Below, in pieces: positions 43,111-51,574 of a DNA stretch of 64,000 nucleotides (position 1 is its first letter; each line of letters starts with the position of its first letter). The stretch is taken from NCBI GenBank assembly GCA_963729115.1, contig CAVSMR010000008.1, positions 124,001 to 188,000 on the forward strand. The letters are read 5' to 3'. Position numbers and translations under genes: made by a program. The notes below the pieces were generated by a model. That model did not search any database and was not told the origin of the DNA. It saw only the letters and a list, made by a program, of their open reading frames with translations. The stretch is from Actinophytocola sp963729115. GTDB taxonomy: Bacteria > Actinomycetota > Actinomycetes > Mycobacteriales > Pseudonocardiaceae.

Positions 43111-43893
43111 CTACCTACCACCGAACTCCGGCTTTCGCTTCTCCGCGAACGCCTTCGGGCCCTCGCGGGCGTCCTGCGACGCGAACACCCCCATGCCCAG
43201 CCGGGCGTCGACGGCGAACGCCTCGTTCTCCGGCATGCCCTCGGTCTCGCGCATCGTCGCCAGGATCGCCCGCACGGCCAGCGGCCCGTTGCCCGCGATC
43301 ACCGACGCGATCTCCAGCGCCCGCGGCAGCGCCTGGCCGTCCGGCACCACGTACCCGATCAGGCCGAGCGACAGCGCCTCCGCGGCCGTGACGTGCCGGC
43401 CGGTCAGCAGCAGGTCGGCCGCGAGCGTGTACGGGATCTGCCGCGGCAGCCGCACCGCCGAGCCGCCGAGCGGGAACAACCCCCACCGCGCCTCCGACAC
43501 GCCGAACCGCGCGCTCTCGCCCGCCACCCGGATGTCGGTCGCCTGCAGGATCTCCGTGCCGCCGGCGATCGCCGGGCCCTCGACGGCGGCGATCAGCGGC
43601 TTGGTCAGCCGGCGGCCCTTCAGCAGCGGCTCGATGACCGACAGGTCCCAGTCCCCCGAGGAGAAGCTGTCGCCCGGATGCGCCGCGGTCATCGCCTTGA
43701 GGTCCGCGCCCGCGCAGAACGCGCCGCCGGCCCCGGTCAGGACGCAGACGCGGATCGACTCGTCGGTGTCCACGCGGTCCCACGCCGACCGCATGATCGC
43801 CATCATCTCGGCGGACAGGGCGTTGCGCGCGGCCGGCCGGTTCATCGTCACCACCAGGACGTGTCCGTCCTGCTCGACGAGGCAGTCAGGCAT
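43111..43893 (-). CDS. echA19: EchA19 steroid enoyl-CoA hydratase
   Basis: A 260-residue crotonase that repeats EchA19 (Rv3516) motifs: VTMNRPAARNALSAEMM, LTGAGGAFCAGADLKAM, LLKGRRLTKPLIAAVEGPAIAGGTEILQATDIRVAGESA, LLLTGRHVTAAEA and ETEGMPENEAF. It hydrates the enoyl-CoA of the shortened (C5) steroid side chain. It is divergent from fadD19 across a KstR box, the same arrangement as Rv3516/Rv3515c. It is convergent with the acyl-CoA synthetase, with no gap between stops. Confidence 0.92.
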   Translation of the reverse strand: MPDCLVEQDGHVLVVTMNRPAARNALSAEMMAIMRSAWDRVDTDESIRVCVLTGAGGAFCAGADLKAMTAAHPGDSFSSGDWDLSVIEPLLKGRRLTKPLIAAVEGPAIAGGTEILQATDIRVAGESARFGVSEARWGLFPLGGSAVRLPRQIPYTLAADLLLTGRHVTAAEALSLGLIGYVVPDGQALPRALEIASVIAGNGPLAVRAILATMRETEGMPENEAFAVDARLGMGVFASQDAREGPKAFAEKRKPEFGGR

Positions 43894-43937
43894 CGCGTCT
43901 CCAGCGGCTATGGGCACGGCAGGGGATTGCCAGGAAC

Positions 43938-43951
43938 GATAACACGTTCTA
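43938..43951. promoter_or_regulatory. KstR operator between echA19 and fadD19
   Basis: GATAACACGTTCTA fits the KstR pattern with G for the first T. It lies in the 69-bp divergent region, 11 bp before the fadD19 GTG. Confidence 0.74.
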
Positions 43952-43962
43952 GTTTGGGTCTC

Positions 43963-45603
43963 GTGGCACTCAACATCGCGGACCTTTTCGAGCATGCCGC
44001 CGACGCCTTCCCCGATCGGGTCGCGATCGCCTGCGGGGACCGCACCACAACCTTCGCCGAGCTGGAGGCGCGGGCCAACCAGCTCGCCCACCACCTGGCC
44101 GGGGCCGGCTTCGGCAAGGGTGACCACATCGGGCTCTACTCGCGGAACTCGATCGAGGCCATCGAGACGATCCTCGCCGCGTACAAGCTGCGCGCGGTGG
44201 TCGTCAACGTGAACTTCCGCTATGTCGAGAACGAGTTGCGATACCTGTTCGACAACGCGGACCTGGTCGCCCTCGTGCACGAGCGGCAGTTCTCCCCGCG
44301 CGTGGACGCCGTGCTCGCCGACGCCCCGATGCTCCGCCACCGCCTCGTGGTCGAGGACGGCACGGGCACCGAGACCACGAGCACCCCCTACGAGCAGGCG
44401 CTCGCCGGCGGGTCCGCCGAGCGGGACTTCGGCGAGCGCAGCCCCGACGACCTCTACATCCTGTTCACCGGCGGTACCACCGGCCATCCCAAGGGCGTGA
44501 TGTGGCGCCACGAGGACGTGTGGCGGGTGCTCGGCGGCGGCATCGACTTCTACACCGGCGAACCGCTGCCCGACGAGTGGACGCAGTCCCAGCGCGGCAA
44601 GGACTCCCCCGGGCTGACCCGGCTCGCGTGCGCGCCGCTGATCCACGGGGCGGCGCAGTGGGCGGCGCTGCCGGCGCTGTTCGCCGGCGACACCGTGGTC
44701 CTGCTGCCCAAGTTCGACCCGCACGACGTGTGGCAGGCGATCGAGCGCCACCAGGTCAAGGTGGTCACGATCGTGGGCGACGCCATGGCGCGCCCGCTCA
44801 TCGAGGCCTTCCACGAGGGCTCCTACGACCCCTCCTCGCTGGTCGCCGTCTCCAGCCACGCCGCGCTGTTCTCCGCCGGGGTCAAGGAGCAGTACCTCGA
44901 GGCGCTGCCCAACGTCGTGATCACCGACGCGATCGGCGCCTCGGAGTCCGGGTTCACCGGGATCGGCATCGTGCTGAAGGGCGCCCCGCAGTCCACGGGC
45001 GGGCCGCGGGTGTCGGGCGGGCCGAACACGATCGTCATCGGCGACGACGACCGGCCCGTCGAGCGCGGCGAGACCGGCCGGATCGCGCGCGGCGGGCACG
45101 TCCCGCTGGGCTACTACAAGGACCCCGAGAAGAGCGCGACGATCTTCGTCGAGGTCGGCGGCGCGCGCTACGTCGTGCCCGGCGACTGGGCCCGGCTCGA
45201 GGAGGACGGCACGATCACGTTGCTGGGCCGGGGAAACATGTCCGTCAACACCGGCGGCGAGAAGGTCTTCCCCGAGGAGGTCGAGGAGGCGCTCAAGTCC
45301 CACCCGGACGTCTTCGACGCGCTCGTGGTCGGCGTGCCCGACGAGCGGCTCGGCCAGCGGGTGGCCGCGCTCGTGCAGCCACGCCCGGACCGCACGGTCG
45401 ACTTCGCCGCGCTGGACGCGCACGTCCGGCAGCGGATCGCCGGCTACAAGGCCCCGCGCAGCGTGTGGCTCGTCGACGAGGTGGGCCGGCTGCCGAGCGC
45501 GAAGGCGGACTACCGCTGGGCGAAAGGCCATACGGAGCAACACGAACCGGCATGGCAGGCACCGGCGAGCACCGGGGGTGCGCATGCCAGCGCCGGTGTG
45601 TGA
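43963..45603 (+). CDS. fadD19: Steroid C26-oate CoA ligase FadD19
   Basis: A 546-residue AMP-forming ligase matching FadD19: LNIADLFEHAADAFPDRVAIACGD, NVNFRYVENELRYLFDNADLVALVHER, TGGTTGHPKGVMWRHEDVWRV, ITDAIGASESGF, STGGEKVFPEEVEEALKSHPDVFDALVVG and KADYRWAKG. It joins CoA to C26-carboxylated sterols made by Cyp125, which allows beta-oxidation. It is divergent from echA19. The 3' end overlaps the next start by about 20 bp. Confidence 0.93.
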   Translation: MALNIADLFEHAADAFPDRVAIACGDRTTTFAELEARANQLAHHLAGAGFGKGDHIGLYSRNSIEAIETILAAYKLRAVVVNVNFRYVENELRYLFDNADLVALVHERQFSPRVDAVLADAPMLRHRLVVEDGTGTETTSTPYEQALAGGSAERDFGERSPDDLYILFTGGTTGHPKGVMWRHEDVWRVLGGGIDFYTGEPLPDEWTQSQRGKDSPGLTRLACAPLIHGAAQWAALPALFAGDTVVLLPKFDPHDVWQAIERHQVKVVTIVGDAMARPLIEAFHEGSYDPSSLVAVSSHAALFSAGVKEQYLEALPNVVITDAIGASESGFTGIGIVLKGAPQSTGGPRVSGGPNTIVIGDDDRPVERGETGRIARGGHVPLGYYKDPEKSATIFVEVGGARYVVPGDWARLEEDGTITLLGRGNMSVNTGGEKVFPEEVEEALKSHPDVFDALVVGVPDERLGQRVAALVQPRPDRTVDFAALDAHVRQRIAGYKAPRSVWLVDEVGRLPSAKADYRWAKGHTEQHEPAWQAPASTGGAHASAGV

Positions 45604-46681
45604 CACGTTCGGCATCGAGCACCCGGTGTTCGGCTTCACGCCGTCCGAGCACGTGGCGGCCGCGATCAGCCGCGCGGGCGGGCTCGGCGTGCTCGGCTGC
45701 GTGCGGTTCAACGACCCCGCCGAGCTCGACGCCGCACTGTCCTGGATGGACGAGAACACCGACGGCAAGCCGTACGGCGTCGACATCGTGATGCCGGCGA
45801 CGATCCCCACCGAGGGCACGCCGACCGACCTGTCCGCGATGATCCCCCAGGGGCACAAGGACTTCGTCGAGCGCACGCTGCTCGGGCTGGGCGTGCCGCC
45901 GCTGTCCGGCGACCCGGCGGCCGACGCGGGCGTGCTCGGCTGGCTGCACTCGGTCGCCCGGTCGCATGTGGACGTCGCCATGTCGCACCGGATCTCGCTC
46001 GTGGCCAACGCGCTCGGTTCGCCGCCCGTGGACGTGATCGCGCAGGCGCACGAGCACGGCGTGCCGGTCGCGGCGCTGGCGGGGAAGGCCGAGCACGCGG
46101 TGCGCCACGTCGACAACGGCGTGGACGTCGTCGTGGCGCAGGGCTACGAGGCGGGCGGGCACACCGGCGAGATCGCGTCGATGGTGCTCATCCCCGAGGT
46201 GGTCGACGCCGTGGGCGAGCGGGTGCCGGTGCTCGCCGCGGGCGGGATCGGCAGCGGCCGCCAGATGCTCGCCGCGCTCGCGCTGGGTGCGGCCGGGGTG
46301 TGGATGGGCTCGTACTGGCTGACCACCGCGGAGTACCGGCTCGGCACCGGCCCGGACACGTTGCAGCGCGCGCTGCTGAAGGCCGGTTCGAGCGACACCG
46401 TGCGGTCGCGCATCTACACGGGCAAGCCGGCCCGGCTGCTGCGCAACCGGTGGACCGAGGCGTGGGCGGCGCCGGACGCCCCCCAGCCGCTGCCGATGCC
46501 GCTGCAGAACCTGCTGGTCGGCGAGGCCCACCAGCGGCTGATGCACGCGGGTGACCCGGACGTGGTGGCGATGCCGGTGGGTCAGATCGTGGGCCGGATG
46601 AACGACGTCCGCCCGGTCGCCGAGGTGATGGCGGGCCTGCTGGCCGAGTACGCGGAGGCCCGGGCCAGACTGGACAAGTGA
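45584..46681 (+). CDS. Nitronate monooxygenase-family flavin oxidoreductase
   Basis: A 365-residue FMN TIM-barrel protein of the NMO/2-nitropropane dioxygenase superfamily (FGIEHPVFGFTPSEHVAAAISRAGGLGVLG; VVVAQGYEAGGHTGE; LAAGGIGSGRQMLAALALGAAGVWMGS). It is a distant paralogue of IpdC in this window, but longer, and is translationally coupled behind fadD19 (start ATG 45584; GTG 45578 is also possible). A flavin reductase or oxidase acting on a steroid acyl-CoA is a reasonable guess from position; nitronate itself is unlikely to be the substrate. Confidence 0.82.
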   Translation: MPAPVCDTFGIEHPVFGFTPSEHVAAAISRAGGLGVLGCVRFNDPAELDAALSWMDENTDGKPYGVDIVMPATIPTEGTPTDLSAMIPQGHKDFVERTLLGLGVPPLSGDPAADAGVLGWLHSVARSHVDVAMSHRISLVANALGSPPVDVIAQAHEHGVPVAALAGKAEHAVRHVDNGVDVVVAQGYEAGGHTGEIASMVLIPEVVDAVGERVPVLAAGGIGSGRQMLAALALGAAGVWMGSYWLTTAEYRLGTGPDTLQRALLKAGSSDTVRSRIYTGKPARLLRNRWTEAWAAPDAPQPLPMPLQNLLVGEAHQRLMHAGDPDVVAMPVGQIVGRMNDVRPVAEVMAGLLAEYAEARARLDK

Positions 46682-47211
46682 TCAGGACCCTGTCGACCCG
46701 CGTCGTGTACGAGAACCCGTGGATGACCGTGCGCGAGGACGAGATCGAGCTCGGTGACGGCTCGCGCGGTATCTACGGGGTCATCGACAAGCCCGACTTC
46801 GCGCTGGTCATGCCATTCGAGAACGACGGCTTCCACCTCGTCGAGGAGTACCGCTACCCGCTGCGCGCCCGGCGCTGGGAGTTCCCGCAGGGCACGTTCC
46901 CGCGCGGGAGGACCGGGACTCCGGAGGAGCTCGCGGCGGCCGAGCTCGGCGAGGAGACCGGGTACACCGCGGGCCGGTTCGAGTGCCTCGGCTACCTCAA
47001 CTGCGCGCACGGGATCACCGCGCAGGGCTTCCACGTGTTCCTGGCGACGGACCTGACGCCGGGTGAGCCGAACCGGGAGGTCACCGAGCAGGACATGCGG
47101 GAACAGTGGTTCCCGCGCGGCGAGGTCGAGCGGATGATCCGCGAAGGCGTGATCACCGACGACTCGACGCTCGCCGCCTACCTGTTGCTGGTCATGCGGG
47201 AACGGGGCTGA
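46678..47211 (+). CDS. NUDIX hydrolase (ADP-ribose/CoA pyrophosphatase type)
   Basis: A 177-residue NUDIX protein. The NUDIX box reads GTPEELAAAELGEETGYTAG (G-x5-E-x7-REUXEE-x-GU with Ala-Glu-Leu for Arg-Glu-Leu), and RWEFPQGTF precedes it. The fold is that of the ADP-ribose pyrophosphatase/NUDT5 branch. The GTG overlaps the stop of the flavin oxidoreductase gene, so it is the last gene of fadD19-NMO-NUDIX. It may hydrolyse a nucleotide or CoA by-product. Confidence 0.84.
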   Translation: MIRTLSTRVVYENPWMTVREDEIELGDGSRGIYGVIDKPDFALVMPFENDGFHLVEEYRYPLRARRWEFPQGTFPRGRTGTPEELAAAELGEETGYTAGRFECLGYLNCAHGITAQGFHVFLATDLTPGEPNREVTEQDMREQWFPRGEVERMIREGVITDDSTLAAYLLLVMRERG

Positions 47212-47215
47212 CCCG

Positions 47216-47425
47216 TCACCCGCTCTTGCGGCGGAACTGGCGCCTGCCGGCGGCCGGACCGTGTGCGTCGTGGACCTTCGACCGGGCGTCGGCGTGACCC
47301 TCGCCCATGCGGTTCTTGGCCTGCTTGCGCTCCAGCGCCTCGCGGAAGCGCGCCTTTACGTCTTCGTCCTCCTGAGACTCGGTCGGCTGCTCGCTGCTCG
47401 TGTCGGTCTCCGGTTTTTCGGGCAT
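47216..47425 (-). CDS. Small DUF5302-like protein
   Basis: A 69-residue hydrophilic protein: an acidic Ser/Thr/Glu-rich first third, then DVKARFREALERKQAKNR and a basic end DAHGPAAGRRQFRRKSG. This pattern is typical of the actinobacterial DUF5302 family, which has no known role. It lies 5 bp from the convergent NUDIX stop and directly downstream of fadD17, with its ATG 5 bp past that stop, so it could be translated from the fadD17 message. Confidence 0.75.
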   Translation of the reverse strand: MPEKPETDTSSEQPTESQEDEDVKARFREALERKQAKNRMGEGHADARSKVHDAHGPAAGRRQFRRKSG

Positions 47426-47429
47426 GCGG

Positions 47430-49073
47430 TCAGCGTCGCATGGACCGGGCGCCCCAGTCGAGCCGGATTGGATCGCTGGCCGCGGTCAGGGGCTCGAACC
47501 ACAGCTCGGCGCCCTCGCGCCACCACACGGGGTCCGGCGTGCGCCAGCGCTGGGCGGTCAGCGTCCGCTTGAGCACCTTGTAGGTCCCGGTCCGCGGCAG
47601 CCGCGCGGTCAGCCGGACGAACCGCGGGACCTGCTTGGGCCCCAGGTCGGCCTGCGCGGTGAGGAACTTCGCGAACTCGTCGGGGTCGAAGGCCGTGCCG
47701 GCACGCAGGACGAGCGCGGCCATCACCTGGTCGCCGACCTCGGGGTCGGGCACCGCGTACACGGCGACCTCGGCGACGTCCGGGTGGCGCAGCAGTATCC
47801 GCTCGATCGGCGCCGCGCCCAGGTTCTCGCCGTCCACCCGCAGCCACTCGCCGGTCCGGCCGACGAAGAACGCGAAGCCGTCCGCGTCGCGGTAGGCGAG
47901 GTCGCCGCTCCAGAACATGCCCTCGCGCACGCGGTCCGCGTCCGCGGCGGGGTCGTTGTAGTAGCCGGCGAACATGCCCGGCCCGCTGGTGCGGACCAGC
48001 TCGCCGATCGCCTCGCCGGGGTTGGTCAGCCGCCCGTCCGCGTCGAACTCGGCGGGCGGGCACGGGCGCCCGGTCCCGGCGTCGAGCACGGCCACGTCAC
48101 CGGTGACCAGGCCGAGCGAGCCGGCCGGCGTGCCGGGCGGGCGCGTCAGGTTGACGCCGCCCTCGGTCGAGCCGTACGCGTCGACGACCTGGCAGCCGAA
48201 CCGCTCGGCGAACGCGGCCACGTCCCGCGCGCTGCCCTCGTTGCCGAACATCACCCGCAGCGGGTTGTCCGCGTCGTCGTCGCGCGCGGTCGTGCTCAGG
48301 ATGTAGGACAGCGGCTTGCCGACGTAGTTGGCGTAGGTGACGCCGAACCCGCGGACGTCGTCGAGGAAGGCGGACGCGGAGAACCGGCGGCGCAGCGCCA
48401 GCCGGGCGCCCGCGGCGAGGCCCACCGCCCAGCCGGCCATGATCGCGTTGGAGTGGAACATCGGCATCGCCACGTACGCGGTGTCCGCCGCGCCGAGCTC
48501 GAACCGCTCGGCGAGCATCCGGCCCGGCTGGGTGATCTTGGCGTGGGTGCAGCGCACCGCCTTCGGCTCGCCGCCCGTGCCGGACGTGAAGATCAGCATC
48601 AGCAGGTCGTGCGGCGACGCGGCCACCGGGTCCAGCCGGCTGTGCCGGTGGCGGAACGAGGTCACGTGCCACGCGGCGGAGTCCACATCGAGCACCCGCG
48701 CGCCGATGTCCAGGCCGGCCAGCAGCTCCACGTACCGGCTGTCGGTCAGCACCACCTGGCAGTCGGCGACCCGGATGTCGCGCACGAGCGCCTCGCCGCG
48801 GCGGCTGGTGTTCAGCCCGACCAGCACGGCGCCCGCCAGCGCGGCACCGCCGAGGAGGAACGAGAACTCCGGGACGTTGTCGAGCAGCACGCCGATGTGG
48901 AAGGGCCCGGGGCGGCGCAGCGAGGCCAGCAGCGCGGCGCGGTCGGCGCACTCCTGCACGTGCTCGGCCCACGTCCACGAGGCGTCCTCGAACACCAGTC
49001 CCGGGTTCTCGTCGTCCGCCCGCGCCAGCAACAGGTCGGTGACGGTGGGGAGCGACTCCCCTGGCGCGGCCAC
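47430..49073 (-). CDS. fadD17: Steroid C24-oate CoA ligase FadD17
   Basis: A 547-residue AMP-forming ligase whose text follows Rv3506 (FadD17): LMLIFTSGTGGEPKAVRCTHAKI, MPMFHSNAIMAGWAVGLAAGARLALRRRFSASAFLDDVR, TYANYVGKPLSYILSTT, VDAYGSTEGGVNLTRP and RVDGENLGAAPIERILLRHPD. It activates the C24 carboxylate of partly degraded side chains. It is encoded next to fadE27-fadE26 as in mycobacteria. GTG start; the 128-bp gap upstream has no KstR box that I can see, so it may depend on read-through from fadE26-fadE27. Confidence 0.92.
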   Translation of the reverse strand: MAAPGESLPTVTDLLLARADDENPGLVFEDASWTWAEHVQECADRAALLASLRRPGPFHIGVLLDNVPEFSFLLGGAALAGAVLVGLNTSRRGEALVRDIRVADCQVVLTDSRYVELLAGLDIGARVLDVDSAAWHVTSFRHRHSRLDPVAASPHDLLMLIFTSGTGGEPKAVRCTHAKITQPGRMLAERFELGAADTAYVAMPMFHSNAIMAGWAVGLAAGARLALRRRFSASAFLDDVRGFGVTYANYVGKPLSYILSTTARDDDADNPLRVMFGNEGSARDVAAFAERFGCQVVDAYGSTEGGVNLTRPPGTPAGSLGLVTGDVAVLDAGTGRPCPPAEFDADGRLTNPGEAIGELVRTSGPGMFAGYYNDPAADADRVREGMFWSGDLAYRDADGFAFFVGRTGEWLRVDGENLGAAPIERILLRHPDVAEVAVYAVPDPEVGDQVMAALVLRAGTAFDPDEFAKFLTAQADLGPKQVPRFVRLTARLPRTGTYKVLKRTLTAQRWRTPDPVWWREGAELWFEPLTAASDPIRLDWGARSMRR

Positions 49074-49201
49074 GGCTAGACCGCCTCCCCGGAGTCAACC
49101 CTCGTGGTCACGTTGGTTGGGTGCGGTTGACAGCCACCCGGGTCGTGCGAGCCTGGCACCGCTCGACGACCTGAGGCTGACATGCCGACACCTCCCTGTT
49201 C

Positions 49202-50311
49202 TCACGCGGGCTCCGCGGCCAGGGCGGCGCCGATCCGCCGTAGGGCAGCGGTGGCTCCGCCCAAGCCGAACTCGTTGCGTTTCGCGGCCACAAAATATCG
49301 ATGCAGTGGGTAGTCCACGTCAATACCCACGCCGCCGTGCACGTGCACCGCGGCGTGCGCGACGCGGTGCCCGCCGTCGGCCGCCCAGCACTTCGCGGTC
49401 GCGATCTCCGTGGCAGCGGCCAGGTTCTCGGAGACTCGCCAGGCCGCTTGCCACGTCGTCAACCGGATCGCTTCGACGTCGATGTAACAGTCGGCGAGGC
49501 GCTGTCCCACTGCCTGAAATGTCGCGATTGGACGGTCAAATTGCACTCTGCTACTTGCGTATTCGGCCGTCATCCGCAGCGCAGCCTCGGTGACGCCCAA
49601 CTGGTGCGCACACCGCCCGACCCCCTCGCGGGCCGCGAGCCACTCCGCGACCCCCGCCCCGCCCAGCACGCGGTCGTCCTCGAGCTCGACGTGGTCCAGC
49701 TCGAGGATCGCCTCGGCGTCGCCGTCGACGATCACCTGGCGGCGGACCGCGACGCCGGGGTCGTCCGGCGTGACGAGGAACACAGTCGTCCCGCCGGGCG
49801 TGGCCGCGGGCACCAGGAACAGGTCGGCGACCGGCCCGGCGGGTACCGCGACCTTCGTGCCGCGCAGGCGCCACCGCGACCCGGCGCGCTCGGCAGCCGT
49901 GGCCGGCACCGCCGGGTCGTCGCCGAGCTCCTCGGCGAGCGCCGCGGTGAGCACCAGCTCGCCGCGCGCCGCCGGGGCCGCCCACGCGTCGCGCTGGGCG
50001 GCCGTGCCGTGCTCGGCGATCGCCGCCGCGGCCACCACGATCGACGGCAGGTACGGCACCGGCGCCACCGTGCGTCCGACCTCGACCAGCACGGCGCACT
50101 GCGCGAGCAGCCCGAGCCCGCTCCCGCCCACCGCCTCCGGCAGGGCCGCGGCCGGCACGCCCGCCCGCGCCAGCTCCGTCCACAGTGCACGGTCGAACCG
50201 GTCCCCGGTGGCCTCGACCTCGGCGAGCCGGGCCGGCGAGGTGTGGTCGGCCAGGATGGTCCGGGCCAGCGCCGCCAGCTCGCGGGCCGGCTCGTCGGTC
50301 TCGAAGTCCAC
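49202..50311 (-). CDS. fadE27: Acyl-CoA dehydrogenase FadE27 (ChsE5)
   Basis: A 369-residue short-type acyl-CoA dehydrogenase: LWTELARAGVPAAALPEAVGG, SRVQFDRPIATFQAVGQRLADCYIDVEAIRLT and HVHGGVGIDVDYPLHRYFVAAKRNEFGLGGA. It lacks the NEVQR-type C-terminal segment that its partner FadE26 has, as expected for one half of the ChsE4-ChsE5 heterotetramer. That enzyme dehydrogenates the 3-oxo-cholestenoyl and cholenoyl CoA side chains. It starts 3 bp after fadE26 ends. Confidence 0.91.
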   Translation of the reverse strand: MDFETDEPARELAALARTILADHTSPARLAEVEATGDRFDRALWTELARAGVPAAALPEAVGGSGLGLLAQCAVLVEVGRTVAPVPYLPSIVVAAAAIAEHGTAAQRDAWAAPAARGELVLTAALAEELGDDPAVPATAAERAGSRWRLRGTKVAVPAGPVADLFLVPAATPGGTTVFLVTPDDPGVAVRRQVIVDGDAEAILELDHVELEDDRVLGGAGVAEWLAAREGVGRCAHQLGVTEAALRMTAEYASSRVQFDRPIATFQAVGQRLADCYIDVEAIRLTTWQAAWRVSENLAAATEIATAKCWAADGGHRVAHAAVHVHGGVGIDVDYPLHRYFVAAKRNEFGLGGATAALRRIGAALAAEPA

Positions 50312-50314
50312 GGG

Positions 50315-51505
50315 TTACCTCCTCGCCGGTGGCATGCCCAGGCCGACGGCCGCCACGATGTCGCGCTGCACCTCGTTGGTGCCGCCGCCGAACGTGAGGA
50401 TCAGCGACGAGCGGTGCATCCGCTCGACCCGCCCGCGCAGCACCGCGCCGGGCGAGCCGGCCCGCACGTACGCCTGCGCGCCGAGGACCTCCATCAGCAG
50501 CCGGTACGCCTCCGTGGCGAACTCGGTGCCGAACACCTTCGTGGCCGACGCGTCCGCCGGGCGCAGCCCGCCCCCGGGGCCGGCGTCGACGCCCCAGGCG
50601 ATCTTCCAGTTGACCAGCTTCAGGAACTCGGCCTTCGCGTGCACCCGCGCCAGGTGGATCTGCACCCACTCCTGGTCGATCACCCGGCGGCCGTCGGGCA
50701 GCTTGGTCGCCTGCGCCCACTCGCGGACCTCGGCCAGCGCCTGGCGGACCGGCGCGGACGAGGTCAGCGCCACGCGCTCGTGGTTGAGCTGGTTGGTGAT
50801 CAGCGGCCAGCCCCGGTGCTCCTCGCCGACGAGGTTCGCCACCGGCACGCGGACGTCGGAGTAGTACGTGGCGCTGGTCGTGGGGCCGGACACGGTGCGC
50901 ACCGGCGTCCACGAGAAGCCCGGCGAGTCCGTCGGCACGATGAGGATCGACAGCCCCTTGTGCTTGGGCGCGTCCGGATCGGTGCGGCACGCGAGCCACA
51001 CGTAGTCGGCGTAGGAGATCAGGCTCGTCCACATCTTCTGGCCGTTGACGACGTACTCGTCCCCGTCGCGGACGGCACGGGTACGCAGCGACGCGAGGTC
51101 GGTGCCGGCCTCCGGCTCGGAGTAGCCGATCGAGAAGTGGAGCTCCCCGGCGGCGATCTTCGGCAGGTAGAACCGCTTCTGGTTTTCCGTGCCGAACTTC
51201 ATGATCGTCGGGCCGACCGTGTTGATCGTCAGGAACGGCACGGGGGCACCCGCGACGGCCGCCTCGTCGGCGAAGATGAGCTGGTCCAGCATCGACCCGG
51301 CCCGCCCGCCGTACTCTTCCGGCCACCCCAGCGCGAGCCAGCCGTCCAGGCCCATCCGGCGCACGACGTCCTTGTAGACCTCGCCCGACCCGTAGTCGCC
51401 ACCGGCCGCGAGCGCCTCGCGCCGCTCCGGGGTCATCAGGCGGGCGAAGTACTCCGCCAGCTCGCGGCGCAACCGCTCCTGCTCGGGCGTGTAGGCGATC
51501 CGCAT
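50315..51505 (-). CDS. fadE26: Acyl-CoA dehydrogenase FadE26 (ChsE4)
   Basis: A 396-residue acyl-CoA dehydrogenase with VNTVGPTIMKFGTENQ-type motifs (seen as TINTVGPTIMKF), FSIGYSEPEAGTDLASL, GQKMWTSLISYADYVW, FLKLVNWKIAWGVDAG and GGGTNEVQRDIVAAVGLG. Length and gene order fit FadE26, the catalytic-type partner of FadE27. It heads the leftward fadE26-fadE27(-fadD17) operon, divergent from an alcohol dehydrogenase over a perfect KstR box. Confidence 0.92.
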   Translation of the reverse strand: MRIAYTPEQERLRRELAEYFARLMTPERREALAAGGDYGSGEVYKDVVRRMGLDGWLALGWPEEYGGRAGSMLDQLIFADEAAVAGAPVPFLTINTVGPTIMKFGTENQKRFYLPKIAAGELHFSIGYSEPEAGTDLASLRTRAVRDGDEYVVNGQKMWTSLISYADYVWLACRTDPDAPKHKGLSILIVPTDSPGFSWTPVRTVSGPTTSATYYSDVRVPVANLVGEEHRGWPLITNQLNHERVALTSSAPVRQALAEVREWAQATKLPDGRRVIDQEWVQIHLARVHAKAEFLKLVNWKIAWGVDAGPGGGLRPADASATKVFGTEFATEAYRLLMEVLGAQAYVRAGSPGAVLRGRVERMHRSSLILTFGGGTNEVQRDIVAAVGLGMPPARR

Positions 51506-51521
51506 CCACCCTCCTGGTGAC

Positions 51522-51535
51522 TAGAACACGTTCTA
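51522..51535. promoter_or_regulatory. KstR operator between fadE26 and the ADH-hsd4A operon
   Basis: TAGAACACGTTCTA is a perfect, nearly palindromic KstR site in the 69-bp gap between divergent starts, 16 bp from fadE26 and 39 bp from the dehydrogenase ATG. Confidence 0.84.
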
Positions 51536-51574
51536 AGAATGTACTAGAGTCCGCCGCAGACGAGGAGGTCGAAG

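Noticed and set aside
49074..49201. KstR site in the gap upstream of fadD17
   Set aside because: No AACnnGTT core with the right flanks is present; the GTTGGTT-like stretch does not fit the pattern.
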